Below, piece after piece: positions 41,311 through 50,754 of a stretch of 64,000 nt of DNA. The DNA lies in NCBI GenBank assembly GCA_023957155.1, contig JAMLHK010000002.1, forward strand, positions 186,001 to 250,000. The letters run 5' to 3'. Source of the DNA: Chitinophagaceae bacterium (GTDB lineage Bacteria; Bacteroidota; Bacteroidia; Chitinophagales; Chitinophagaceae). Below the pieces are notes generated by a model that worked only from the letters and a program-made list of their open reading frames with translations, made no database searches and was not told the origin of the DNA. Positions within the stretch are counted from its first letter, which is position 1, and every line of letters begins with the position of its first letter. The position numbers were made by a program, and so were the translations under genes.

Positions 41311-42243
41311 ATGAGTGGAGTATGTGGTTCTTCTCCTGTTTCAGCACCGCCCCGCATTAAAAAACCGGACTGGCTAAGGGTAAAATTGCCCATTGGTGAA
41401 AGTTATAAATCCGTTAGAAATATAGTTGACACGCATAAGCTGCACACGATATGTGAGAGTGGCAATTGTCCCAATATGGGAGAGTGCTGGGGAGCAGGAA
41501 CGGCAACTTTTATGATCCTGGGTAATATTTGTACAAGAAGCTGTGGTTTTTGTGCGGTAGCTACGGGCAGGCCCGAGGCGGTGGATTGGGATGAACCGCA
41601 GCGGGTAGCCGAAGCCATATACCTGATGAAAGTTAAGCATGCCGTAATTACATCTGTAGACCGGGATGAACTGAAAGACGGGGGAAGCATAATATGGCAC
41701 AATACAATAAAAGCAGTAAAAGCTTTAAATCCGGATACCACGCTGGAAACGCTTATTCCTGACTTTAAGGGAGAAAAGGAAAACATACAGCGTATCATAG
41801 ACGCGGCACCGGAAGTAGTTTCCCATAACGTAGAAACGGTTGAGCGGATGACTAAACTCGTACGCATACAGGCTAAATACTGGAGAAGTATGGAAGTGCT
41901 CCGGTATCTGAAGGAAAAAGGTATGCGAACAAAGTCGGGCATTATGCTTGGTTTGGGTGAAACCCCGGAAGAGGTTTTGCAGACCATGAGAGACCTTCGT
42001 GCCAATAATGTGGACGTGGTTACGATTGGTCAGTACCTGCAGCCCTCGGCAAAGCATTTACCTGTTTTACGCTTTGTACATCCCGATGAGTTTGCCGCTT
42101 ACAGGGAAGCCGGCTATAAAATGGGATTTGATTATGTGGAAAGTGGTCCATTGGTGCGTTCTTCTTATCACAGCGAAAGACATGTACTGGAAGGATTTGG
42201 ACGGAATGAATGGCTGAAGAAAAAGGAAATAATAACAGATTAG
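41311..42243 (+). CDS. lipA: Lipoyl synthase
   Basis: A 310-residue radical-SAM enzyme that inserts two sulfurs into octanoyl groups on E2 and H proteins. The auxiliary cluster ligands are Cys48, Cys53 and Cys59 ([12 protein letters not shown]). The radical-SAM cluster ligands are Cys74, Cys78 and Cys81 (CTRSCGFC). The C-terminal RSSYHSE motif supplies the serine ligand. All key residues are present. It provides the cofactor for pyruvate dehydrogenase, part of which (pdhA, lpdA) is encoded in this window. Transcribed from its own promoter. Confidence 0.97.
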   Translation: MSGVCGSSPVSAPPRIKKPDWLRVKLPIGESYKSVRNIVDTHKLHTICESGNCPNMGECWGAGTATFMILGNICTRSCGFCAVATGRPEAVDWDEPQRVAEAIYLMKVKHAVITSVDRDELKDGGSIIWHNTIKAVKALNPDTTLETLIPDFKGEKENIQRIIDAAPEVVSHNVETVERMTKLVRIQAKYWRSMEVLRYLKEKGMRTKSGIMLGLGETPEEVLQTMRDLRANNVDVVTIGQYLQPSAKHLPVLRFVHPDEFAAYREAGYKMGFDYVESGPLVRSSYHSERHVLEGFGRNEWLKKKEIITD

Positions 42244-42331
42244 CTATTTCCGATTGCCGGAATTGGAATTGGGCTTACGTTTTTTATCCTGCTTGTAGCC
42301 GTAAAATTTATACTTTAAGTTATCCCACTCC

Positions 42332-43150
42332 ATGACAAAAAAACTGAGCCAGCTTATATATAACAAACAACAGACGCTGGAAGATGTGCCGCCGAATGAA
42401 ACGATTGCACATTGGGCTTCTAAACTGATTTATTTGTTGTTCCCCGAGATGTCTGTCTGTGATTATAATTCGACAGGGGAGATTGATCAGGCATTTAAAG
42501 ACCTGGAAGCTGAGCTTACTTCCATGCTGAATGCAACAAAAGCCTGTTGCGACTGCAATAACGAATTGATATCGAGTAAGTTTTTTGATGGCGCTCCCGA
42601 GCTGTACCGGGTACTGAATACAGATGTGGAGGCTATTTTAAATGGCGATCCGGCGGCAAAATCCGAGTTTGAAGTGATCAGGGCTTATCCCGGTTTTTAT
42701 GCTTTATGCTTTTATCGTATTGCACATCAGTTATTATTGCTTGATGTACCTTTACTGCCCAGGATCCTTACAGAATATGCCCATTCCCAAACCGGTATTG
42801 ATATACATCCGGGTGCGGCAATAGGAGAATACTGTTACGTAGATCATGGTACGGGCATAGTGATTGGTGAAACCGCTGTTATTGGAAACCAGGTGAAGCT
42901 ATACCAGGGAGTAACCCTGGGAGCGCTGAGTGTTGATAAAAGCATGACTTCCGTGAAGCGTCACCCTACGGTTGAGGACAATGTAATTCTTTACTCCAAT
43001 GCAACCGTGCTGGGAGGAGATACGGTTATCGGTCACAATAGTATAATAGGTGGAAACGTATGGCTTACCCATAGTGTTCCGCCGGGCTCGTTTGTATATC
43101 ACAATACCCATATCATCGTTGAGGAACGAAAGATTAAAAATAAAATATAA
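42332..43150 (+). CDS. cysE: Serine O-acetyltransferase
   Basis: A 272-residue enzyme making O-acetylserine for cysteine synthesis. The N-terminal helical domain is followed by the left-handed beta-helix with hexapeptide repeats. The catalytic and binding region reads TGIDIHPGAAIGEYCYVDHGTG, then VIGETAVIGNQVKLYQGVTLG, and the tail is short. It overlaps the next gene by one base (TAATG), so it is coupled to cysteine synthase, the enzyme it forms a complex with in many bacteria. The pair is a complete serine-to-cysteine route. Confidence 0.94.
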   Translation: MTKKLSQLIYNKQQTLEDVPPNETIAHWASKLIYLLFPEMSVCDYNSTGEIDQAFKDLEAELTSMLNATKACCDCNNELISSKFFDGAPELYRVLNTDVEAILNGDPAAKSEFEVIRAYPGFYALCFYRIAHQLLLLDVPLLPRILTEYAHSQTGIDIHPGAAIGEYCYVDHGTGIVIGETAVIGNQVKLYQGVTLGALSVDKSMTSVKRHPTVEDNVILYSNATVLGGDTVIGHNSIIGGNVWLTHSVPPGSFVYHNTHIIVEERKIKNKI

Positions 43151-44022
43151 TGGCCACCATTGCAGATTTAATTGGAAATACCCCGATTGTTGAACTTCAG
43201 AGATTAAACACCAATAAAAATGTAAAGGTATATGCAAAGCTGGAAGGAGATAACCCGGCGGGAAGTGTAAAGGACCGGCCGGTGTTTGAGATGATCAGAA
43301 GTGCAATTGAAAGGGGAGAGATTAGCAAAAATACCCGGCTTATTGAAGCCACCAGTGGAAATACCGGTATTGCTATGGCATTAGCAGCCAACCTGTTTGA
43401 TCTTGAAGTGGAGCTGGCTATGCCTGCCAGTTCAACCCGGGAGCGGGTTCTGACGATGGAAGCGTATGGTGCCAAAGTAACGCTCCTTGAAAGCATTGAA
43501 GCCTGCAGGGATTATGCCGAAGGAAAGGCGGCAAAAGAAAATTATTATCTTCTTAACCAGTTTGCCAATCCGGATAATGTTGCGGCGCATTATAAAACAA
43601 CCGGACCAGAAATTTGGAACGATACCGGGGGCACGGTTACGCATTTTGTCAGCGCTATGGGTACCACGGGAACCATTATGGGATGTTCAAAGTATCTGAA
43701 AGAAAAAAATCCGGATATACAAATAATCGGCTGCCAGCCTACAGAAAATTCTTGTATTCCCGGCATCAGGAGGTGGCCGAAAGAATACCTGCCTAAGATT
43801 TTTGAGCCCCGGCGGGTAGATCGCATTGTGGATATTTCCCAGGACGAAGCCGTGGCCGTAGCGCGTCAGTTGGCTAAAACAGAAGGCATATTTGCCGGTA
43901 TGAGTAGCGGAGGGGCAGGTGCGGCCGCTTTACGGCTGAGTACGGAAATTTCTTCGGGTGTAATTGTTTTCATTGTTTGCGACCGGGGAGACAGGTATTT
44001 GAGCAGCAGCCTGTTTGCATAA
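43150..44022 (+). CDS. cysM: Cysteine synthase (CysM type)
   Basis: A 290-residue PLP enzyme that replaces the acetyl group of O-acetylserine with sulfide or thiosulfate. The PLP lysine is Lys41 in NPAGSVKDRP. The substrate loop is ATSGNTGIAMA, and the glycine loop is SAMGTTGTIMG. The KLEGDNPAGSVKDRP form and the FEPRRVDR segment favour the CysM subgroup over CysK. Its start shares a base with the stop of cysE. It converges with recF. Confidence 0.92.
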   Translation: MATIADLIGNTPIVELQRLNTNKNVKVYAKLEGDNPAGSVKDRPVFEMIRSAIERGEISKNTRLIEATSGNTGIAMALAANLFDLEVELAMPASSTRERVLTMEAYGAKVTLLESIEACRDYAEGKAAKENYYLLNQFANPDNVAAHYKTTGPEIWNDTGGTVTHFVSAMGTTGTIMGCSKYLKEKNPDIQIIGCQPTENSCIPGIRRWPKEYLPKIFEPRRVDRIVDISQDEAVAVARQLAKTEGIFAGMSSGGAGAAALRLSTEISSGVIVFIVCDRGDRYLSSSLFA

Positions 44023-44060
44023 GGTAACTTACCCGTTCCGGTTTTTCCGGTTATCGTATT

Positions 44061-45152
44061 CTATTGATCTCGAAGGGAAATGATATCATGGGGAACATCC
44101 AGTTGCTCCAACGCTTCCTTTAAACGGCTGCAATGGGTATCGGTAATAAAAACCTGCCCCTGGTTTTCAACACAGACCTTATAAAACAGGTTTTTCATCC
44201 TGGCTTCGTCTAATTTTTCAAAAATATCATCTAAGAGCAGAATGGGAGGAAAGCCATTGTATTGTAGCAATACTTCAAACTCAGCCAGCTTTAAGGCAAA
44301 CAATAAACATTTCCTTTGCCCTTGTGAAGCGCTGGCTTTAAACGGATAACCATCTAATTCAAAATCAAGATCATCCCGGTGCACCCCCTGTGTAGTACGC
44401 TGAAGCGCTATGTCCTTTGCTCTATTTTTAATAAGTAAGTGTTCAAAATTATCTGATTTTAAATGACTTTCATAGCTTATTGTTAATTTTTCTTCATGCC
44501 GGGCAATCGAATAATAGAGCTTCAGAACGATGGGTATGAACGTTTCCAGGAAATGCAGGCGGCGGCTATAAATTGCGTTTCCTGCCGAAACGAGTTGGGC
44601 AGAGATCACTTCCAGAAGGTTTTCATCCAGACACCCGCTATCGGCAAATTGCTTCAGCAGGCTGTTGCGCTGCTGAAGAATTTTATTGTAGTCCATTAAG
44701 TTTTGCAGGTAGGCGGCATCTAATTGTGAAATGGTATAGTCTATAAATTTTCTTCTTTCCTCGCTGCTCTGCGTTATGATAGCCACATCATCAGGGGCGA
44801 TCATAACACAAGGGAACCTGCCGATATGTTGTGAAAATCGGCTGTAATTGTTATTGTTTACCCCAAATTCTTTTTTTCCGTTCTCCCGTAACACACAGGT
44901 TATGTGGTGGTTGTTATTGTTTAATGTAATATTTCCATCGAGCCGGAACCCCTGCTTTCCCTGCTGGGTATTTTGCAGGTCAGTTTTACCGAAATAGCTT
45001 TTGGTAAAACACATATAATAGATAGCATCCAGCAGGTTGGTCTTTCCGCTGCCATTGTTACCACAAAAGCCGGTGACATTCCGGGGAAAGGAGAAACGGG
45101 CATGAGGATAATTCCGGAACTGAACTAATGATATGTCTTCTAATTTCAGCAA
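44061..45152 (-). CDS. recF: DNA replication and repair protein RecF
   Basis: A 363-residue SMC-like ATPase that loads RecA at gaps through RecFOR. Walker A is GNNGSGKT at residues 31-38. The ABC signature region is ASQGQRKCLLFALKLAE, and Walker B is PPILLLDDIFEKLD with the following D-loop. Length is typical. The gene is divergent from pdhA and convergent with cysM; it is not next to dnaA or dnaN as in many other phyla. Confidence 0.96.
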   Translation of the reverse strand: MLKLEDISLVQFRNYPHARFSFPRNVTGFCGNNGSGKTNLLDAIYYMCFTKSYFGKTDLQNTQQGKQGFRLDGNITLNNNNHHITCVLRENGKKEFGVNNNNYSRFSQHIGRFPCVMIAPDDVAIITQSSEERRKFIDYTISQLDAAYLQNLMDYNKILQQRNSLLKQFADSGCLDENLLEVISAQLVSAGNAIYSRRLHFLETFIPIVLKLYYSIARHEEKLTISYESHLKSDNFEHLLIKNRAKDIALQRTTQGVHRDDLDFELDGYPFKASASQGQRKCLLFALKLAEFEVLLQYNGFPPILLLDDIFEKLDEARMKNLFYKVCVENQGQVFITDTHCSRLKEALEQLDVPHDIISLRDQ

Positions 45153-45276
45153 AAGGCAAAGCTAAACGGAATCTTTAAAATAAAGCTGAAAATCAGAATT
45201 TTGATCAGGGAAGACCTGGAATTTGGAATTCCGAAATTGAGATTTAACGCCTATATTTGCTGCTCAATTTTGCAAC

Positions 45277-46287
45277 GTGAGTGCTACAATAAAAGATACG
45301 ACAAAATTTTCGAAAGAAACCTACCTGTATTGGTATGAGCTGATGCTGTTGCTGCGCCGTTTTGAAGAAAAAGCAGGGCAATTGTATGGTATGCAGAAGA
45401 TTCGTGGCTTTTGTCATTTATATATTGGGCAGGAGGCTGTAGCGGCAGGTTGTATGACGGCTACGAAGCCCGAAGATATGTTCATCACTTCTTATCGCGA
45501 TCACGGACTGGCTATAGCTAAAGGGGTTAGCGCCAAATCCTGTATGGCAGAGCTTTACGGAAAAGCTACCGGGTGCTCGAAAGGAAAAGGAGGGAGCATG
45601 CACTTCTTTGGCGTAAAAGAACGGTTTTTCGGGGGGCATGGCATTGTCGGCGCACAGATCGGTACGGGCGCCGGACTGGCTTTTGCCGAACAATACAAGG
45701 GAACAGACCATGTATCTCTTACTTTTTTTGGTGACGGAGCTGCCCGCCAGGGTATATTGCACGAAACATTTAACCTGGCTATGCTATGGAAGCTGCCTGT
45801 AGTATTTATTTGTGAGAATAACAACTATGCTATGGGTACATCGGTTCAACGAACATCCAATGTAATGGATATTTACAAATTGGCCGATGCGTATGATATG
45901 CCGGGAGATTCAGTAGACGGCATGACCCCTGAAACCGTACATAATGCGGTGGAGCGTGCCGTAAAAAGAGCAAGAGAAGGCGGTGGACCTACCTTACTGG
46001 AAATAAAGACCTACAGGTATAAAGGTCATTCTATGAGCGACCCTGCAAAATATCGTACCAAAGAGGAAGTGGAAGAATATAAAGAACGCGACCCCATTGA
46101 ATATTCCAAAAACATACTCATCAAGACGTTCAAGGTTACCGAAGAGGAAATTGAGGCGATTAATGAAAGGGTAAGTAAAGAAGTAGCGGAAGCTGTAAAA
46201 TTTGCTGAAGAAAGCCCCTGGCCGGATGACAGTGAATTACTCAAAGATGTATATGTACAGGAAGATTATCCTTTTATTACAGATTAA
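45277..46287 (+). CDS. pdhA: Pyruvate dehydrogenase E1 component, alpha subunit
   Basis: A 336-residue thiamine-diphosphate enzyme subunit. The GTG at 45277 is the start; TATATTTG, a -7 match, lies at 45252-45259. The ThDP/magnesium motif is GDGAARQG ... ENNNYAMGT. The phosphorylation-loop analogue is TYRYKGHSMSDPAKYRT. The early segment EEKAGQLYGMQKIRGFCHLYIGQEA is typical. The beta subunit and E2 are not adjacent; a TPR-protein gene follows after 55 bases. E3 (lpdA) and lipoyl synthase are elsewhere in this window. Confidence 0.95.
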   Translation: MSATIKDTTKFSKETYLYWYELMLLLRRFEEKAGQLYGMQKIRGFCHLYIGQEAVAAGCMTATKPEDMFITSYRDHGLAIAKGVSAKSCMAELYGKATGCSKGKGGSMHFFGVKERFFGGHGIVGAQIGTGAGLAFAEQYKGTDHVSLTFFGDGAARQGILHETFNLAMLWKLPVVFICENNNYAMGTSVQRTSNVMDIYKLADAYDMPGDSVDGMTPETVHNAVERAVKRAREGGGPTLLEIKTYRYKGHSMSDPAKYRTKEEVEEYKERDPIEYSKNILIKTFKVTEEEIEAINERVSKEVAEAVKFAEESPWPDDSELLKDVYVQEDYPFITD

Positions 46288-46341
46288 TCAGGCAGTAAAC
46301 AAGTACACATTCTAATATAATAAAGCATAGCAATTAAAACA

Positions 46342-47022
46342 ATGAGTGCAATAAAAAAACACGAAACGCATAAAGATTCCGACAGGTTGATGGACGCACA
46401 GATATTCTGGGAGAAGAATAATAAACGTATAGTTATTGTTCTTGGAGCAATTATATTATTATCGGGCGGGTATTTTGCATATAAATACCTGTATAAGCTT
46501 CCCGAAGCAAAGCAGGGTGTGGAAGCAATAGCAAAAGCACAGCAGTATTTTGCCCAGGATTCTATGCAGCTCGCATTGAACGGGGATGGTAGAAATGCAG
46601 GATTTTTAAAGGTGATTAGCAAATATGGAGGAACTCCCTCGGGTAACCTGGCCAAGTTGTATGCAGGGGAAGCCTATCTTCAATTAGGTGATTACAATAA
46701 TGCGCTGAAATATCTGAAAGACTTTGATGCCAGGGGCTCAGTTCAAACCCAGGCATTGGTTTACGGGCTGATGGGAGATGCGCTGTCTGAACTGAAGAAA
46801 AATGAGGAAGCATTGGAGAATTATAAAAAAGCAAGTACCACTTTTGAACAGAATGAAGCGCTTTCCTCTGAATATTTATTCAGGGCGGCCAGCCTGTACG
46901 AAGTAATGGGCAGGAATAAAGAAGCGATCGAACTTTTTCAACAATTGAAAGAAAAATTCCCGAGAACGGAAAGAGGATTTAGCGCAGAGAAATATTTAGG
47001 TAAATTAGGGGCAACCGAGTAA
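46342..47022 (+). CDS. Membrane-anchored tetratricopeptide protein
   Basis: A 226-residue protein with a cytoplasmic N-terminus, one transmembrane helix at about 32-50 (RIVIVLGAIILLSGGYFAY) and TPR-like repeats in the remainder (AKLYAGEAYLQLGDYNNALKYL; GLMGDALSELKKNEEALENY; EAIELFQQLKEKFPRTERG). The architecture is like that of YfgM/BamD-type helper proteins of the periplasm. Bacteroidota usually have it next to ribH, as here. A role in envelope protein handling is inference. Confidence 0.82.
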   Translation: MSAIKKHETHKDSDRLMDAQIFWEKNNKRIVIVLGAIILLSGGYFAYKYLYKLPEAKQGVEAIAKAQQYFAQDSMQLALNGDGRNAGFLKVISKYGGTPSGNLAKLYAGEAYLQLGDYNNALKYLKDFDARGSVQTQALVYGLMGDALSELKKNEEALENYKKASTTFEQNEALSSEYLFRAASLYEVMGRNKEAIELFQQLKEKFPRTERGFSAEKYLGKLGATE

Positions 47023-47044
47023 AATTAAACCTTTTCGATTTGCC

Positions 47045-47072
47045 TGCGGTCGGCATCGAAGGTCAGACCGCA
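47045..47072 (+). repeat. Dispersed intergenic hairpin repeat, copy D
   Basis: TGCGGTC (47045-47051) and GACCGCA (47066-47072), perfect 7-base arms around GGCATCGAAGGTCA. A shortened member of the family seen at 24280, 38411, 38493 and 61658. It lies in the 96-base gap between the TPR gene and ribH. Confidence 0.6.
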
Positions 47073-47118
47073 TATCCGGGTTTTATTTGTTTCTTATGAT
47101 TTCTAATTCATACCGGCA

Positions 47119-47613
47119 ATGGCTGAAATAACGAATAGTAATTTATATCAATCAGCTGCAGGCATTCTCCCGGAGGATGCCTGTGTTGTTATTGTGCGTA
47201 CAGAATGGAATGCGGCAATAGTAGATAAACTTGAAGATGGCTGCAGGCGTATCTTAGAGGAGAATAAGGTAGATTTTCGTGTGATAACGGTGCCCGGTGC
47301 ATTTGAAGTACCTTTTGGAATATCCGGTTACTGGAATGCCCATTTGCAGCCGGGCAATCTCCCGGATGCATTCATTGCGCTGGCATGTGTAATAAGAGGC
47401 GATACCCCGCATTTTGACTATGTATGTAAAGGAATTACGGACGGTATTGTTCAGCTTAATCTTACGCTGCCTGTACCTTCGGTTTTTGGTGTATTAACCG
47501 TTGATACCAACGAACAGGCATTGGAAAGAGTGGGCGGAATACACGGACATAAAGGAGAAGAAGCTGCTATTACAGCGTTGAAGATGATCTCTTTAAAAAG
47601 ATCATTTAAGTAA
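47119..47613 (+). CDS. ribH: 6,7-dimethyl-8-ribityllumazine synthase
   Basis: A 164-residue enzyme for the penultimate step of riboflavin synthesis. Characteristic motifs are VRTEWNAAIVDKLEDG, then VPGAFEVPFGI, then the catalytic His region RGDTPHFDYVCKG, then PSVFGVLTVDTNEQALERVGG and HKGEEAA. Subunits assemble into pentamers or 60-mers. No other rib genes are adjacent and no FMN riboswitch is seen upstream. Confidence 0.96.
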   Translation: MAEITNSNLYQSAAGILPEDACVVIVRTEWNAAIVDKLEDGCRRILEENKVDFRVITVPGAFEVPFGISGYWNAHLQPGNLPDAFIALACVIRGDTPHFDYVCKGITDGIVQLNLTLPVPSVFGVLTVDTNEQALERVGGIHGHKGEEAAITALKMISLKRSFK

Positions 47614-47642
47614 CCATCATATCTTTTGCATAAAAATTTAAT

Positions 47643-48050
47643 ATGGCATACTGGCTTGTAAAATCAGAACCTTTTAAATACAGTTGGGATCAATTGGTGA
47701 AAGACAAACGGACTTTATGGGACGGCGTACGCAACTATGCGGCCCGTAATAATCTTAAAGCCATGAAAAAGGGAGATGAGGTGTTGTTTTACCATAGTAA
47801 TGAAGGATTGGAAATAGTCGGGATAGCAAAAGTAGTCAGGGAACATTATCCGGACCCGACAACAGATGATGATGCCTGGGTGGTGGTTGATCTGGCGGCT
47901 TTTAAAAAGCTTCCCCGGCCCGTTAGCTTATCCCGGATCAAGTCGGATAAACGATTAGAAAATATGGCCTTGGTCCGTTTAGGAAGACTTTCGGTACAGC
48001 CGGTTACGGAAAAAGAATGGCAGGTCATTATGGAAATGTCCCGGGAGTAA
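47643..48050 (+). CDS. EVE domain protein
   Basis: A 135-residue protein consisting of one EVE domain (PUA-like fold). The N-terminal YWLVKSEPFKYSWDQL, the WDGVRNYAARNNL aromatic cage region and the KKGDEVLFYHSN strand are all typical. EVE domains are thought to read modified bases in RNA or DNA; stand-alone bacterial copies like this are widespread and not tied to defence. It lies 29 bases after ribH and converges with purB. Confidence 0.9.
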   Translation: MAYWLVKSEPFKYSWDQLVKDKRTLWDGVRNYAARNNLKAMKKGDEVLFYHSNEGLEIVGIAKVVREHYPDPTTDDDAWVVVDLAAFKKLPRPVSLSRIKSDKRLENMALVRLGRLSVQPVTEKEWQVIMEMSRE

Positions 48051-48056
48051 AAAGGA

Positions 48057-49403
48057 TCAGAAACCCGTATATACTCCCGTATAGTTAAGCGGCGTTATCG
48101 CTTTCAGTTCTTTTTTGAGCGCTGCTGAAATTTGCAGGGAATCAATAAACCGGTATATGGTTTTTTGATTGATGTCTGCAGCTCCCCGGGTAAGCTCTTT
48201 TAAAGCGTCATAGGGATTAGGATAGTGCTCCCGTCTCAATACGGTTTGTATGGCTTCCGCTATGATCATCCAGTGCTCTTCCAGGTCCTGCTTTATTTTA
48301 TGCTCATTTAATAACAGTTTCCCCAGTCCTTTTTCAATAGATTTCAGTGCCAGGAAAGTGTGGGCGAAGGGTACGCCTATGTTTCTCAGCACCGTTGAAT
48401 CGGTAAGGTCGCGTTGTAAACGTGATACGGGTAATTTTGCAGCAAGGTGTTCCAGCAGGGCATTGGCTAAGCCCAGATTACCTTCTGCGTTTTCAAAATC
48501 AATAGGGTTTACCTTGTGCGGCATGGCAGAGGAACCTACTTCTCCCTTTTTTATTTTTTGTTTGAAATATTCAAGTGATATATAGGTCCATATATCGCGG
48601 CTGAAATCAATCAGGATCGTGTTAATACGTTTTAAACCGTCAAAATGAGCGGCAATATGATCATAATGTTCGATCTGTGTAGTGTATTGTTGCCGCTGCA
48701 GTCCCAGTGATTTACTGCAAAAAGTATTGGCAAACTTAATCCAGTCCATTTTAGGATAAGCTACATGATGTGCATTAAAATTGCCGGTTGCTCCTCCAAA
48801 CTTACATGAATACGGAATGGATTGTAGCAATTGAAGTTGCTGATCCAATCGCTCCACAAATACCATGAACTCTTTTCCCAGGCGTGTTGGTGTAGCCGGT
48901 TGTCCATGTGTACGGGCCAGCATGGGAATATTTTTCCAGCCGGCGGCTAATTTTTTCAGCTGTAAAATAAGGGTCGCTATCGCAGGGTAATATTCATTTT
49001 CCAGGGCCTCTTTCCACAAGAGCGGAATAGCAGTATTATTTACATCCTGCGAAGTCAGCCCGAAGTGTACCCATTCTTTAAGCTCGCCAAGCTTTAGCGT
49101 ATCCATCTCTTTCCTGATGTAATATTCAACCGCCTTTACATCGTGGTTGGTGGTTTTTTCAATATTTTTTATTTCAAGCGCTTTCTCTGTTGTAAACTGC
49201 TGGTAAAGCGCTCTTAATGATTTAGCCTGCGGAGGTGTTAAGGAAAAGAATTTCTTTCGGCTTAATGCAATGAAATATTCAATTTCAATCAGGATACGAT
49301 ACCGGATCAGCGCATATTCAGAAAAATACGGGGCTAAATGACGAACCTGGTTTCTGTATCTGCCATCTATAGGGGAGATGGCAGTAAGCACTGATAAATC
49401 CAT
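48057..49403 (-). CDS. purB: Adenylosuccinate lyase
   Basis: A 448-residue fumarase-superfamily enzyme acting twice in purine synthesis, on SAICAR and adenylosuccinate. The N-terminal LTAISPIDGRYRNQV is diagnostic. The signature loop GSSAMPHKVNPIDFENAEG carries the catalytic serine, and the TSQDVNNTA and RTHGQPATPTRLGKE motifs contribute the general acid and His. The longer E. coli-like form. A TAGGTTTG -7 match on the minus strand (49488-49481) lies upstream, then the hairpin CCGCAAA/TTTGCGG at 49460-49479 in the leader. Confidence 0.96.
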   Translation of the reverse strand: MDLSVLTAISPIDGRYRNQVRHLAPYFSEYALIRYRILIEIEYFIALSRKKFFSLTPPQAKSLRALYQQFTTEKALEIKNIEKTTNHDVKAVEYYIRKEMDTLKLGELKEWVHFGLTSQDVNNTAIPLLWKEALENEYYPAIATLILQLKKLAAGWKNIPMLARTHGQPATPTRLGKEFMVFVERLDQQLQLLQSIPYSCKFGGATGNFNAHHVAYPKMDWIKFANTFCSKSLGLQRQQYTTQIEHYDHIAAHFDGLKRINTILIDFSRDIWTYISLEYFKQKIKKGEVGSSAMPHKVNPIDFENAEGNLGLANALLEHLAAKLPVSRLQRDLTDSTVLRNIGVPFAHTFLALKSIEKGLGKLLLNEHKIKQDLEEHWMIIAEAIQTVLRREHYPNPYDALKELTRGAADINQKTIYRFIDSLQISAALKKELKAITPLNYTGVYTGF

Positions 49404-49639
49404 TGTCGAGTAAGTTTGAAATGTGATGAAAGAGGATACGCCCCGTGTTATGCAGAAAACCGCAAAACTTCATTTGCGGGCAAACCTACATGAAAAAGTT
49501 GAAAATAGATAAGTAGCGCCGGCCGGTAGGGCTATTTTTTAAAGCGGAAGCCGCTGCTTTCCGGGCAGATTAAATGGGGCAGGATATTTATTTTGATAAT
49601 ACTATCCCGAGATATATTTTTGGGTACTTTTTCACAAAT

Positions 49640-50395
49640 ATGGAATGGTTAACTAATCCCGAAGCGTGGGTTTCGCTACTGACGCTAACTGTACTGGAAA
49701 TTGTTTTAGGTATAGATAATATCGTTTTTATTTCTATCATCTCCGGGAAGCTACCTGCCCACCAGCAAAAAAAAGCCAGGAGAACCGGGTTGTTGCTTGC
49801 CATGATCACCAGGGTATTGTTATTGCTGTCTATCAGCTGGATAATGACCCTGACCGATACACTGGTTAGCTTAGGTGACTGGATGGGCGTTGAAGACCCG
49901 GCATTATTGGAGAAGTTAAAAATATCCGGCAGGGATATTATATTGATTGCCGGCGGGCTGTTTCTTATATATAAAAGTACTACCGAAATTCATGAAAGGG
50001 TAGAGGGCCATGGAGAAGATAAGGCTCAAAAGACGCCCCGGGTTGTTTCTTTTAGCAGGGTCATAATAGAAATAATTTTACTGGACGTGGTATTTTCTCT
50101 CGATTCCGTAATTACGGCCGTAGGCATGGCAGATCATATCCAGATTATGATAGCGGCAGTAGTTATAGCGGTTTTAATTATGTTCGTGTCTGCAGAAAAG
50201 ATCAGCGGTTTTGTAAACGACCATCCAACGGTAAAAATGTTGGCCTTGTCTTTTCTCCTGCTGATTGGCATTTCCCTCATAGCAGAAGGATTAGATCAGC
50301 ATATTCCCAAGGGATATATTTATTTTGCCATGGCATTTTCCGTTTTTGTGGAAATACTTAACCTGAGAGCGGCTAAGAGGCGTAAACAAATATAA
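49640..50395 (+). CDS. TerC family integral membrane protein
   Basis: A 251-residue membrane protein with about seven helices. The first conserved motif is LEIVLGIDNIVFISI and the second is LLDVVFSLDSVITAVGMADHIQ, both with the family's acidic residues inside the membrane. The start at 49640 (MEWLTNPEAW) matches family practice; an ATG at 49574 would add 22 residues with no such similarity. TerC/Alx proteins are linked to metal (manganese, calcium) export during protein secretion and to tellurite resistance. No ter operon is present, so a housekeeping metal role is more likely (inference). Confidence 0.92.
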   Translation: MEWLTNPEAWVSLLTLTVLEIVLGIDNIVFISIISGKLPAHQQKKARRTGLLLAMITRVLLLLSISWIMTLTDTLVSLGDWMGVEDPALLEKLKISGRDIILIAGGLFLIYKSTTEIHERVEGHGEDKAQKTPRVVSFSRVIIEIILLDVVFSLDSVITAVGMADHIQIMIAAVVIAVLIMFVSAEKISGFVNDHPTVKMLALSFLLLIGISLIAEGLDQHIPKGYIYFAMAFSVFVEILNLRAAKRRKQI

Positions 50396-50397
50396 TT

Positions 50398-50427
50398 TTT
50401 GCATTTAACCTGTTCCTTTTACCTTTG
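50398..50427 (+). promoter_or_regulatory. Bacteroidota-type promoter of rpmE2
   Basis: TTTG at 50398-50401, an 18-base spacer, TACCTTTG at 50420-50427. Predicted start near 50433 and a leader of about 49 bases. A strong match, fitting a ribosomal protein gene. Confidence 0.7.
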
Positions 50428-50481
50428 CGCTTCTTTTAAACGGTACGGCAAAATCCGTACAACCTTAAAATATTGATAATC

Positions 50482-50730
50482 ATGAAACAAGGTATCCATC
50501 CTCAGAATTACAGATTTGTAGTTTTCAAAGACATGAGTAACGGAACGTCATTTCTTACCCGTTCAACAGCAGCATCCAAGGAAACGGTTAAATGGGAAGA
50601 CGGAAATGAATATCCGCTGATCAAGCTCGAAATTTCTAATACTTCCCATCCCTTCTTTACAGGGCAGAAGGTATTGGTTGACACTGCAGGACGTATTGAT
50701 AAATTCAAAAAGAAATACGCTAAGAAATAG
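50482..50730 (+). CDS. rpmE2: 50S ribosomal protein L31, type B
   Basis: An 82-residue L31 without the zinc-binding cysteines, hence type B. Motifs: [20 protein letters not shown], then [21 protein letters not shown], then the basic tail FKKKYAKK. The ATG at 50482 is used; the frame extends three codons upstream to TTG. In other bacteria the type B form is made when zinc is scarce, but in Bacteroidota it is usually the only L31. It has its own promoter, and a MITE-like element begins 25 bases after the stop. Confidence 0.95.
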   Translation: MKQGIHPQNYRFVVFKDMSNGTSFLTRSTAASKETVKWEDGNEYPLIKLEISNTSHPFFTGQKVLVDTAGRIDKFKKKYAKK

Positions 50731-50754
50731 TTTCTTTATCCGGACAAATTAAAA

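Noticed and set aside
47119-47613. FMN riboswitch in front of ribH
   Set aside because: The 96-base upstream gap holds only the dispersed hairpin copy D and none of the conserved RFN-element sequence.
47643-48050. EVE-domain protein as part of a modified-base restriction system
   Set aside because: It is a stand-alone copy between ribH and purB with no restriction or McrBC-type gene nearby; a housekeeping copy is more likely.
49640-50395. TerC as part of a tellurite-resistance or phage-inhibition ter operon
   Set aside because: No terA, terB, terD, terE or terZ genes are adjacent; it is a solitary TerC-family gene.
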